Assembly (NCBI GenBank): GCA_963774075.1 | Contig: CAVZDP010000005.1 | Location: forward strand, 536,879 to 600,878 | Length of the DNA: 64,000 nucleotides | Source: JBBQNR01 sp963774075 | GTDB taxonomy: Bacteria > Actinomycetota > Thermoleophilia > Solirubrobacterales > JBBDJG01 | Direction: 5' to 3' | Shown here: positions 33,134 to 42,620 of the stretch, in pieces | Layout of the letters: every line of letters begins with the position of its first letter | How positions within the stretch are numbered: position 1 is the stretch's first letter | Notes under the pieces: model-generated | What the model saw: the letters and a program-made list of their open reading frames with translations, nothing else | Database searches by the model: none | What the model was told of the DNA's origin: nothing | Made by a program: the position numbers and the translations under genes

Positions 33134-36100
33134 ATGCAGCTATCGGACCCGGGCATGAAGACGCGACCGAACCTGCCGGGAGCGGTCCTGGACAGCCAGG
33201 ATGCGCTCGACGCTGAGCGCATCGAGGATGCACGCTCGCGCTTTGTCGAGATCTCCGGCGACCTGCTCGCGATCGCCGGGTTCGACGGCCGCCTGAAGTG
33301 GGTCAATCCCGCCTACGAGCGCGCCACCGGACTCGACCGAACCGAGCTCGTGGGCATGCCGTACCTCGACCTGGTGCACCCCGAGGACCGCGACACCGCG
33401 ATTGCCCAAGCGGCGCGGCTGTCGGCGCGCGGCGGCTCGGCCGCCTATGAGCTTCGTCTTCGCTGTCACGGCGACTCCCACCGCTGGTTCCTCGTGACCG
33501 CCACGGTTCAGGAAGAGGAAGAGCTCGTCTACACCGTCGCCAAGGACATCACCGAGCGCCGGCGCGTCGAGGGCGAGGGCACGAGCTTCATGGAGCTCTC
33601 CCTGGACCTGCTTGCGATCGGCGACTTCAACGGTCGCTTCACGCGCGTCAACCCGGCCTTCGAGAGGGCTACCGGCTACAGCGCCGAGCACCTCGCGGGC
33701 GAGCCATACATCGACTACTTCCATCCCGAGGACCGCGAGCGGGTGTTCGCGGAGTCGCGCAAGCTGACCGAGCCGGGCGCGGAGATGCGCGACTTCAGCG
33801 CGCGTCTCGCCTGCAAGGACGGGTCCTACCGGACCATCCTCTGGAGCGCCGCCGCCGACGTGGACGAGGGCCTGATATTCGCGGTCGGCCGGGACGAGAC
33901 CGGCCTGGCGCAGTCCGAGGATGTGCTGCGCGAGGCGGACGAGCGCTTCCGAAGCGTCTTCGACCAGGCACCGATCGGGATGGCTCTCGTCAGCCTCGAG
34001 CAGGAGGGCGCAGGCGTTTTCCTGCGCGTCAACCAGGCGCTGTGCGAGATCACCGGCTACCCCGAGGAGAAGCTGATCGGGAAGGGCTTCCACTCGATCG
34101 CACACCCGGACGACTACGACCCGAATCTGCACTACGTGCCCTGGATGCAGGCTGGCGAGGTCTCCGTGTACGAGGTGGAGAAGCGACTGATCCACGCCGG
34201 CGGTGAGCCCCTGTGGGCGCAGCTCACCACTTCGCTGGTGCAGGACGCGCATGGGCGACCCCTCTACCTGATCTGCCAGGTCCAGGACATCACCAAGCGC
34301 AAGCAAGCCGAGCGCGACGTCGTCGAGAGCCGCGAGCGCCTCCAGGCGATCATCGACAACACCACCGCCGTCATATGCACGAAAGACCGTGAGGGTCGCT
34401 ACCGACTCGTCAACAGGCGCTTCGAGACCCTGCACGGAGTCGACCGCGAGGCGGTCGTCGGCAAGACCGACCACGACCTGTTCCCCGAGGAGCTGGCCGA
34501 GGCGCGTCGCTCGGACGACCTGCAGGTCCTGCACAGCGACCTCACCCTGGAGCTCGAAGAGGTGGTGCCGGCCGAGAACGGTCCACGGACGTACCTGACC
34601 ACGAAGTTCCCCCTGCTCGACCCGGCCCGCTCGATGAGGACGCCCTACGCGGTCTGCGCGGTCTCCACCGACATCACGGAGCGAAAGAGAGCCGAGGAGG
34701 CTCTGAGAGCGAGCGAGGAGCATTTCCGCCAGATCGTCAGTACCGCTCACGACGCGTTCGTGGCGATCGATGCCTCGGGCGTGATCACGGACTGGAATCC
34801 GCAGGCCGAACGCACCTTCGGATGGTCGAAGCAGGAGGCGGTCGGCCAGAGCCTCGCAGCAACGATCATCCCGCTCCGCTACAGGGAGATGCACTACAGG
34901 GGGCTGGAGAGCTTCCTCCACACGGGCCGCGGGCCCCTCTTCGACCGTCGCGTCGAGATGGAGGCGCTGCATCGCGACGGGCACGAGTTCCCCGTCGAGA
35001 TGACCGTCACGCCGCTACGCGTGAACGGCGAGTACTTCTTCAACGCCTTCCTGCACGACATCAGCGAGCGAAAGCGTGCCGAGGCGCAGATACGCCAGCT
35101 CGCCGGCATCGTCGAGTCGTCGGCCGACGCGATCGTGGCGACGACGCCGAAGGGCACGATCACGGCATGGAACCGTGGCGCGGAGCGCCAGTACGGATAC
35201 TCGCCGGCCGAGGCGGTCGGCAGGCCGATCAGCATTCTGGATCCGCCGGACCGGCCGGGCGAGGAGGAGGAGATCCTCGCTCGGGCCGCCGCTGGACACG
35301 ACATCACCCAGCTCGAGACCCTCGGCCGGCGCAAGGACGGCCACCTGGTCGACGTGTCCCTCACCGTTTCGCCGATCCGCGGCCAGGACGGAGAGCTCGT
35401 CGGCGTCTCCTACATCGCGCGCGACATCAGCGAGCGAAAGCGCGCGGAGCGCGCGCTGCGCGAGGTTCAGGAGGGCTTCCGGGCGGCCTTCGAGGACGCG
35501 CCGATCGGCGTGGCACTCGAGACGGTCGACGGCGACGGGGACGCTCGCCTGCTGCAGGTGAACCGCTCGCTCTGCGAGATCACCGGCTTCTCGACCCGCG
35601 ACCTGCTCGGCATGACGCTCGAGGAGATCACGCACCCCGACGATCGGGAGGCCGACCGCGAGGCGGCAACGAGGCTCCGCGCCGGCGAGATCCTCAACTA
35701 CCGCCTCGAGAAGCGCTACCTGCGAAAAGGCGGCGGCGTGGTTTGGGTGATGCACAGCGCCTCGACCGTCCATGACACCTCGGGGCGGCTGCTCTACGGC
35801 ATCGCACAGGTGGAGGACATCTCCGAGCGCAGGAACGCCCAGGAGAGCCTCGCCCGCGCGCACGGCGAGCTCGAGCGCCGCGCCGGCGAACTCGAACGCT
35901 CCAACGCGGACCTCCAGCAGTTTGCCTACGCCGCGTCGCACGACCTCTCCGAGCCGCTGCGGATGGTCTCCAGCTACGTGCAGCTTCTGGGGAAGCGCTA
36001 CGGCGGCAAGCTCGATTCCGATGCCGACGAGTTCATCGGCTTCGCCGTGGACGGCGTGGCGCGCATGCAGGCGCTGATCGACGGGCTGCTCATGTACTCA

Positions 36101-36610
36101 CGTGCCGGCACGTCGGAATACGCGATCGGGCCGGTCGACTGCTCGGAGATCGCCGAGGCGACGCTGATCATGCTGAAGGCGAGCATCGAGGAGAAGGACG
36201 CCGACGTGATTCTCGAAACGCTGCCAACCGTCCAGGGGGACGCAGCCCAACTCGCCCAGCTCTTTCAGAACCTGATCGGGAACGCGATCAAGTTCGTGCC
36301 CGACCGCCGGCCGGAGGTTCGCGTCTCGAGCGAGCGGGACGGCTCGGGATGGCACTTCACGGTCTCCGACAACGGGATCGGGATCGATTCTCAGCACGTG
36401 GAGCGCATCTTCAGCGTCTTCCAGCGCCTCCACGGCAGAGGCGAATACCCCGGCAGCGGCATCGGGCTTGCGATCTGCAAGCGAATCGTCGAGCGCCACG
36501 GGGGCCGCATCTGGGTCGAGTCGACCCCCGGAGAGGGCAGCAGCTTCCATTTCACGATTCTCGACGCCTTGCCGACTGCCGATAACCATGAGGAAGAGGC
36601 CCCCGGCTGA
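33134..36610 (+). CDS. cytoplasmic histidine kinase with seven PAS domains
   Basis: A 1158-aa kinase without membrane segments. Seven PAS modules follow one another (about residues 35-900), most closed by a DITERKRAE-type linker; modules 3 and 7 are similar to each other (QAPIGMALVSLE and DAPIGVALETVD). A short coiled coil leads to the HisKA helix with YAASHDLSEPLRMVSSYVQ (phospho-His), then an HATPase domain with N box NLIGNAIKFV, G1 DNGIGID and G2 GSGIGLAICK. Such kinases sense light, redox or small ligands inside the cell. The SHDLSEPLR type commonly pairs with Rcp1-like regulators, one of which is encoded next. The start is ATG 33134; 33155 is also possible. Confidence 0.92.
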   Translation: MQLSDPGMKTRPNLPGAVLDSQDALDAERIEDARSRFVEISGDLLAIAGFDGRLKWVNPAYERATGLDRTELVGMPYLDLVHPEDRDTAIAQAARLSARGGSAAYELRLRCHGDSHRWFLVTATVQEEEELVYTVAKDITERRRVEGEGTSFMELSLDLLAIGDFNGRFTRVNPAFERATGYSAEHLAGEPYIDYFHPEDRERVFAESRKLTEPGAEMRDFSARLACKDGSYRTILWSAAADVDEGLIFAVGRDETGLAQSEDVLREADERFRSVFDQAPIGMALVSLEQEGAGVFLRVNQALCEITGYPEEKLIGKGFHSIAHPDDYDPNLHYVPWMQAGEVSVYEVEKRLIHAGGEPLWAQLTTSLVQDAHGRPLYLICQVQDITKRKQAERDVVESRERLQAIIDNTTAVICTKDREGRYRLVNRRFETLHGVDREAVVGKTDHDLFPEELAEARRSDDLQVLHSDLTLELEEVVPAENGPRTYLTTKFPLLDPARSMRTPYAVCAVSTDITERKRAEEALRASEEHFRQIVSTAHDAFVAIDASGVITDWNPQAERTFGWSKQEAVGQSLAATIIPLRYREMHYRGLESFLHTGRGPLFDRRVEMEALHRDGHEFPVEMTVTPLRVNGEYFFNAFLHDISERKRAEAQIRQLAGIVESSADAIVATTPKGTITAWNRGAERQYGYSPAEAVGRPISILDPPDRPGEEEEILARAAAGHDITQLETLGRRKDGHLVDVSLTVSPIRGQDGELVGVSYIARDISERKRAERALREVQEGFRAAFEDAPIGVALETVDGDGDARLLQVNRSLCEITGFSTRDLLGMTLEEITHPDDREADREAATRLRAGEILNYRLEKRYLRKGGGVVWVMHSASTVHDTSGRLLYGIAQVEDISERRNAQESLARAHGELERRAGELERSNADLQQFAYAASHDLSEPLRMVSSYVQLLGKRYGGKLDSDADEFIGFAVDGVARMQALIDGLLMYSRAGTSEYAIGPVDCSEIAEATLIMLKASIEEKDADVILETLPTVQGDAAQLAQLFQNLIGNAIKFVPDRRPEVRVSSERDGSGWHFTVSDNGIGIDSQHVERIFSVFQRLHGRGEYPGSGIGLAICKRIVERHGGRIWVESTPGEGSSFHFTILDALPTADNHEEEAPG

Positions 36611-36700
36611 ACCCCGGATCGAGCCGAGTAGCCGAATTTTCGATTAGCGACAAAGCACGCAAGCCCGAGGAAGGACACAGGGCGTATCCGCTCTAGCTAG

Positions 36701-37183
36701 ATGACCGTCACGTCCCCGTTCCCCAAGATCTACCCGACGTCGCACAGGCCCACCGACCGCGGCGTGGACATCCTGCTGGTCGAGGACAACCCGGCCGACG
36801 TGCGCCTGACGCGAGAGGTACTCGAGGACGGCGACGGCGCGACGCGGCTGAACGTGGTCGGCGACGGCGAGGAGGCCATGGCGTTCCTTCGCAAAGAGGG
36901 TCCCTATGCCCACTGTCCCCGCCCGAGCCTCGTGCTGCTGGACCTGAACCTGCCCAAGAAGGACGGGCGCGAGGTGCTCGAGGAACTCAAGTCCGATGAC
37001 GCGCTCCGCCGCATCCCGGTGGTGGTGCTCACCACCTCGGGCGCCGAGTCCGACATCTCGCGCTCCTACGAGCTCCACGCCAATTGCTTCATAACCAAGC
37101 CCCTGGACCTGGACGATTTCTTCAGCGTCGTGCGGTCGATCAAGGACTTCTGGCTCGCAAGCGCGCGACTCCCCTCGGTCTGA
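36701..37183 (+). CDS. single-domain response regulator, Rcp1-like
   Basis: A 160-aa receiver without output domain. Acidic pair in ILLVEDNPADVRL, phospho-acceptor Asp in SLVLLDLNLPKKDGREVL, Thr/Ser in VVVLTTSGAE and Lys in CFITKPLD, so it is fully equipped. The LNLPKKDG form is the Rcp1/CheY-like type that receives phosphate from phytochrome-like kinases, fitting the kinase just upstream (90-base gap). It probably passes phosphate on or acts as a sink. It is followed 2 bases later by the REC-GGDEF-EAL gene, implying an operon. Confidence 0.9.
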   Translation: MTVTSPFPKIYPTSHRPTDRGVDILLVEDNPADVRLTREVLEDGDGATRLNVVGDGEEAMAFLRKEGPYAHCPRPSLVLLDLNLPKKDGREVLEELKSDDALRRIPVVVLTTSGAESDISRSYELHANCFITKPLDLDDFFSVVRSIKDFWLASARLPSV

Positions 37184-37185
37184 GC

Positions 37186-38901
37186 ATGGATCTGACGATG
37201 CACAAGCCGAAGACCTTCCCGATCCTTCTGGTCGAGGACAATCCGGGGGACGCCCGCCTCGTGCGTGAGATGCTGGCCGATGTCACGAACGCGCAATTCG
37301 ACGTCGAGCACGTCGAGCGCCTCGCCGAGGCGCGCGAGCGGCTGATGCAAAACGGCAGCGGTTGCGTGTTGCTGGACCTGTCTTTGCCGGACGCCAACCG
37401 CCTCGAGGCGCTGATGCAGCTACGCGCCGCGGCTCCCAACGTGCCGATCGTGATCCTCAGCGGCCTCCAAGACGAGCTGCTCGCCGTCAAGGCGGTCCAG
37501 GAAGGCGCGCAGGACTACCTCATCAAGGGCCGCGTGGACGGAGACTCCCTCGGGCGGTCGATCAGCTACGCGATCGAGCGCAAGCAGTCGGAGATGGATC
37601 TCGCGCGGCGCGCGATGCACGACTCGCTCACGGGCCTTCCGAACCGGGCGCTCTTCCTCGACCGGCTCATCCATGCGGTCGCGTGGTCGCGACGCCACCA
37701 CTCGACGTTCTCGGTTCTGTTCGTCGACATCGACCGCTTCAAGGTCGTGAACGACTCGCTGGGTACCAAGACCGGGGACCAGGTGCTCATCGAGGTGGCG
37801 CGCAGGCTCGGCGCGGCGCTTCGCAACACGGACACGGCCGCACGCTTCGGCGGCGACGAGTTCATCGTGCTCTGCGAAGAGATCAGCGACGAGCAGCAGG
37901 CGGTCCGCGTCGCCGAGCGCATCATAAAGAGCGTCGAGGCGCCGTTCGAGCTGGAAGCCGACACCATCCACGTCACCGCCAGCATCGGCATCGTGGTCGC
38001 CACGGGCACGGATGTGGACGAGCCCGAGGCGCTCGTGCGCGAGGCGGATTCGGCCATGTACCGGGCCAAGAAGCGCGGCGTGAGTTGTGAGCTGTTCGAC
38101 AACGACCTGCGCAGCCGGGTCGCCGAGCGCAAGCAGATCGAGGCGGACCTCCGGGACGCCATCGAGCGCAAGGAGTTTCGCGTCCTCTACCAACCTCAGA
38201 TCGACCTTCGAAGCGGCGAGATCTTCGGGGTGGAGGCCCTCGTTCGGTGGGACCATCCAGAGCGAGGCCTGCTCGAGCCGTCGGAGTTCCTGTGGCTGGC
38301 CGAGGAGACCGGGCTGATCGTCTCGATCGGGACGTGGGTCCTCGAACAGGCCCTGGAGCAGGGACGCCGCTGGCTCGCCGCTGCGCCCGACAAGCCGCTC
38401 AAGATCAGCGTCAACCTATCCGCGCGCCAGCACGCGGATCCGAACCTCCTCCACGTCGTCGAGCGCGCGCTCGAGGGCACCGGTGTCGATGCGCAGCACC
38501 TGTGCCTCGAGATCACCGAGACCGTGATGATGGAGGACGTCGAGGCATCGTCCGAGACGCTGAAGGCTCTGAAGGCAATCGGCGTCGAAATCAGCGTCGA
38601 CGACTTCGGCAGTGGCTACTCATCGCTCGGCTCGCTCAAGCGCTTCCCCGTGGACACGCTCAAGGTTGACCGCTCGTTCGTTGCCGGCCTCGACGGCGGC
38701 ACGGCCGGCGAGGACGTGGCGATCGTCACGGCCGTCATCAGCCTCGCCCATACGCTCGGCTTGAAGGCCGTGGCGGAAGGCGTCGAGACGGCCGAGCAGC
38801 TCGAGCAGCTTCGCGCGCTCGACTGTGACATCGCCCAAGGGTTCTACTTCGCCCGGCCCCGCCCGGCGGCGGCCATAGACGAGCTGCTCGGCGCCGAGTA
38901 A
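37186..38901 (+). CDS. REC-GGDEF-EAL c-di-GMP turnover protein
   Basis: A 571-aa response regulator from ATG 37186. The receiver (about 12-130) has ILLVEDNPGDARLV and CVLLDLSLPDANRL, with Asp intact. The GGDEF domain (about 150-315) has SLTGLPNRALFLDR, FVDIDRFKVVND and the intact FGGDEF active site. The EAL domain (about 330-565) has VEALVRWDHP, ITETVMMED, DDFGSGYSSLGSLKR, KVDRSFV and AEGVE, all metal and substrate residues. It could both make and degrade c-di-GMP. Its place behind the PAS kinase and Rcp1-like regulator suggests a phosphorelay into c-di-GMP signalling. Confidence 0.93.
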   Translation: MDLTMHKPKTFPILLVEDNPGDARLVREMLADVTNAQFDVEHVERLAEARERLMQNGSGCVLLDLSLPDANRLEALMQLRAAAPNVPIVILSGLQDELLAVKAVQEGAQDYLIKGRVDGDSLGRSISYAIERKQSEMDLARRAMHDSLTGLPNRALFLDRLIHAVAWSRRHHSTFSVLFVDIDRFKVVNDSLGTKTGDQVLIEVARRLGAALRNTDTAARFGGDEFIVLCEEISDEQQAVRVAERIIKSVEAPFELEADTIHVTASIGIVVATGTDVDEPEALVREADSAMYRAKKRGVSCELFDNDLRSRVAERKQIEADLRDAIERKEFRVLYQPQIDLRSGEIFGVEALVRWDHPERGLLEPSEFLWLAEETGLIVSIGTWVLEQALEQGRRWLAAAPDKPLKISVNLSARQHADPNLLHVVERALEGTGVDAQHLCLEITETVMMEDVEASSETLKALKAIGVEISVDDFGSGYSSLGSLKRFPVDTLKVDRSFVAGLDGGTAGEDVAIVTAVISLAHTLGLKAVAEGVETAEQLEQLRALDCDIAQGFYFARPRPAAAIDELLGAE

Positions 38902-38957
38902 TCTTTCACCTGGCCGGCGCACGGAGCGCCGGATCAGTGCTAGCAATCGGGGTAGGC

Positions 38958-39422
38958 ATGTCCGAGCGAAACGTCGAGCTCGTCCGCTCGCTCACGAAGT
39001 CGTGGAACAGCGTGGGTGATCCCTCGTTGCACGTCTACCATGCCGATGCCGAGTTCGACTTCAGCGGCTGGGATTTCGACATCCACGGCACCTTCCAAGG
39101 CCTGCCGGCGATCGGTGAGGCGCTCGGCTCCCTCGCGGACACCTGGGAGGAAATGCGGGTGGACCCACAGGAGTTCATCGACGCGGGCGACAAGGTCCTG
39201 TTCGTCGGCCGTTTCCTGGCCCGGCGGCGCGATACGGGCCTCGAGGTGAGCGACTCGGGCACCTGCGTCTTCACGTTCCGCGACGACAAGATCTCGCGCT
39301 TCGACCTCTACCGCGACCACGCCTCCGCGCTGGCCGACGCAGGCGTGAAACAGGCGGCGGGAGTATCTAGCCGCCTTCCGGCGGACAGCGTAAACTCCGC
39401 CTACAGAAAAACCCCGCGTTAG
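38958..39422 (+). CDS. SnoaL/NTF2-like protein
   Basis: A 154-aa protein from ATG 38958. The helix SERNVELVRSLTKSWNSVGD, strands AEFDFSGWDFDIHG, EFIDAGDKVLFVGRFLARR and a closing TCVFTFRDDKISRFDLYRD give a SnoaL-like fold. The C-terminal 25 residues after GVKQAAG are encoded by a dispersed palindromic repeat and the terminator hairpin, so the natural protein may once have ended earlier; the stop codon lies in the terminator loop. Function unknown. Confidence 0.7.
   Translation: MSERNVELVRSLTKSWNSVGDPSLHVYHADAEFDFSGWDFDIHGTFQGLPAIGEALGSLADTWEEMRVDPQEFIDAGDKVLFVGRFLARRRDTGLEVSDSGTCVFTFRDDKISRFDLYRDHASALADAGVKQAAGVSSRLPADSVNSAYRKTPR
39363..39406 (+). repeat. dispersed palindromic repeat, degenerate copy C
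   Basis: Begins GTATCTAGCCGCCTTCCGG and ends CGCCTACAG, matching the modules at 24387 and 29055 with an insertion in the middle. It lies inside the 3' end of the SnoaL-like gene and encodes part of its C-terminus. Confidence 0.45.
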
Positions 39423-39427
39423 CGGGG
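39412..39427 (+). terminator. intrinsic terminator of the signalling operon
   Basis: CCCCGC / GCGGGG stem with a GTTA loop, A-rich on the left and CTTTT on the right, so it can work in both directions. The TAG stop of the SnoaL-like gene (39420-39422) straddles the loop and the second arm. Confidence 0.8.
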
Positions 39428-39562
39428 CTTTTCCGAGTGAGGACGGAAGCGAAGGCCAGGGAGCCTCCACTCCCGGCCCTTGTCCGTGGCGAGTAGCGTG
39501 CCAGAGCGCCCATCAAGCCCGCGTGAGGATTGACGGCGAACTCCTGAAGATTTTATGAAGGG

Positions 39563-40242
<680 letters not shown>

Positions 40243-40246
<4 letters not shown>

Positions 40247-41928
40247 GCCGTCGTCGGTGCTCCTTCCGTAGTAACAGAGTCCCCGCTCGCAGGCTCCAGT
40301 GGCAGCTCGACGCTGAAGGTGGTCCCGGCCCCCAGGCCATCGCTTTCCGCCCACACACGTCCGCCGTTTGCCTCGATGAACCCCTTTACGATCGCCAGCC
40401 CGAGACCCGATCCCTGATGAGTGGCCTCGAGCTCGGGAGCCCGGTAGAAGGGCTCGAAGATCTCGTCGAGCTTGTCCGGGGCGAGCCCCGGCCCTCTGTC
40501 GACGATGCAGACGAGGAGGCGCTCGACCTCCTGGTCCACTTTCACCCGCACCGGGTGGCCGCCGGAGAAGCGGCTCGCGTTCTCGAGTAGGTTCGCGAAC
40601 GCGCGCTCGAGCTGCGCCGCGTCGGCGAGCACGCCCGGAAGGTCCGGATCGATCTCGATTTCGAAGCCCTTGCCGTGGCCGTCGGTCTGGTAGAGGGCTG
40701 CCTGCAGGATCTCTTCGATCGAGCACGACATCTTCTTGGGTGCGGCCGCGCCGCCCTGAAGGCGCGAGAGATCCAGTAGCTTGTCGACCAAGCGGCTGAG
40801 GCGGGTCGCCTCCTTGACGATCACCGACGCCAGCTCCCGCCTCGACTCCTCCCCGATACTGGGCGACGCGCTCGACTCGCCGGCGGCCACGATGGCGGTC
40901 AGCGGCGAGCGGAGGTCGTGCGACACCGAGCGCAGGAGGGCGGTCTTCATCATGTCGCTCTGGCGAAGCACCTGCTCGGCCGCCCGCCGGTCCGTGACGT
41001 CTCGCAGGAGGGCGGTGAAGTAGACGGCGTCGCCCGCGCGCCAACTCGACAACGCGAGCTCGAGCGGAAATTCTGTGCCGTCCCCGCGCAGACCGGCGAG
41101 CTCGACGCGCTGCCCGATCACATGCGACTCGCCCGTCGCCAGGAACCGCTCGAACCCGTGGTCATGGGCCGCGTGGAAGCGTTCCGGCATCAGCATCTTG
41201 AGCGGCTCGCCGATCACGTCCGGAGAGGCATGGCCGAAGATCTGCTCCGCCGCGCGGTTGAAGTAAGTGATGCGGCCCTTGGAGTCCGCCGAGACGATGG
41301 CGTCGACTGCGGTGTCCGCGATGGCTCGCAGCTGCTCCTCGCTTTGCCGGCCAGCCTCCTCGGCCTGCTTTCGCATCACGAGCGAGCCGATCTGCGCGGA
41401 GACCGCCGACACGAGGTCGATCAGGTGCTCGTCCTCCTCGCGCGGCTCCGCGACGAAGAAGACGAGCACGGCGACCACGAGCTCGCCGCTCAGCACGGGA
41501 ACCGCCATGCCGGCGCCGATGCCGTACCGCTTCGCAAGCGAAGCGCGCAGGAACCTCGGGTCCGAGGCGACGTTACGCATCCAGACTGGCGTCTTGCTCT
41601 CGAGCGCGTGTCCCGGGATGCCGAGACTCTTCGGCACGCGCGTGCCAACCATGGAGGCGTCGAAACCCTCGAGCCGCGTAGAGGCCTCGTGCCAGACCGA
41701 GCTCAAGACCAGGTCCTCGCCGTCGCTGAGCCAGGCCTCGCCGATCGCCCAGCCCGTCGCCTGACAGAACTCCCTCAAGGTGAGCTCCATCGCAGCGTCC
41801 ACCGTCTCGGCCGCGCCTACTGCTAGCGCGAGCTCCCGCGCCAGCGTCAGCTCACGGTGGAGCTGCTCGGTGATCTCTAGCTCGTTGGCCGTCGCCGGCC
41901 CTGTCCCCACGGGCCACTCCCATGACAT
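40243..41928 (-). CDS. GAF-PAS sensor histidine kinase partnered with the KdpE-like regulator
   Basis: A 561-aa soluble kinase. A GAF domain (about 35-195; GWAIGEAWLSDGEDLVLSS, GAGMAVPVLSGELVVAVLVF) is followed by a PAS domain (about 205-325; VDAIVSADSKGRITYFNRAA). HisKA has LLRSVSHDLRSPLTAIVAAG (phospho-His), and the ATPase has NLLENASRFS, DRGPGLAPD and GSGLGLAIVKG. The HisKA/ATPase part resembles KdpD C-termini, but the KdpD/Usp sensor region and membrane helices are absent, so it probably senses a cytoplasmic or diffusible signal. GGGGAGGATC lies upstream of the ATG at 41928. Confidence 0.9.
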
Positions 41929-42018
41929 GCGTCGTTGATCCTCCCCGAATAAGTGTAAGGGGATAGACGATGCCTCGCCACCGGTTTTTCCGGCAGCTGG
42001 TACGGCTCGGAGAGGGCG

Positions 42019-42252
42019 TTAGCTGAGGCCCAGCGGTACCAACTCGCGCGGAGCGCGGCTGAAGCGGCTGCTGGGTGGCAGCGCGAGGGCCGGGTCAAGC
42101 TGCTCGCCCGTCTCTCCGCCGTCCGATCCCTTGCCCACGCCGAGCGGGGAAAGAGACGGCACGGGCCTGCGACCCGCTTCCCGATCCCGCCCTCCAAACG
42201 CCTCACGAGCCGAGAGGAATGCTACGTACGGAAGAGTGCCAAGGTCTGACAT
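42019..42252 (-). CDS. small hypothetical protein (77 aa)
   Basis: ATG 42252 is preceded by GGGGAGG with 8-base spacing, as upstream of the kinase gene next to it. The product starts MSDLGTLPYVAFLSAREAFG, is then Gly/Arg-rich and ends in a Pro/Leu-rich tail (ALALPPSSRFSRAPRELVPL). No family is recognised. Conserved spacing and ribosome-binding site argue for a real gene; it lies upstream of the kinase-regulator pair on the same strand. Confidence 0.4.
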   Translation of the reverse strand: MSDLGTLPYVAFLSAREAFGGRDREAGRRPVPSLSPLGVGKGSDGGETGEQLDPALALPPSSRFSRAPRELVPLGLS

Positions 42253-42620
42253 GTCGGGATCCTCCCCGAAGTGAAACGAGTCTAAACGGCTGGAACTGGT
42301 GTCGAGCGGGGCGAGCGCCGCTCGGACATCCACGGCGCTGCCCCGACGCGCGCTTCCCTGGCGACACTGGATGGTCCGTCGATGCCATCGTAGAACCGAT
42401 CCGGCGCATCGTGGGCGGGTGGTCCGCCTCGGCGGCCGCACCCTGCGACGCTCGGTCTTGCCCCGCAAAAAGCAGCTCCAATCGCTAAACTGCGGCCCGT
42501 CCAGTTTCGGGGGGCTCACGTCGATGGGGCGTGGGGCCGTCCCGGCGCGATCTAGCCATCGGCGCCGGGTACATATCAGCGTTTGCCTCGCATGGCGGCG
42601 CGTCGACACAAGGGGGTCCC
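42253..42620. other. intergenic region between small ORF and peptidase gene
   Basis: About 370 bases with no coding pattern I trust; several overlapping Arg-rich frames are of the kind produced by high GC. It presumably carries the divergent promoters of the small ORF and the CocE-like gene. No clear hairpin, repeat or RNA gene is seen. Confidence 0.5.
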
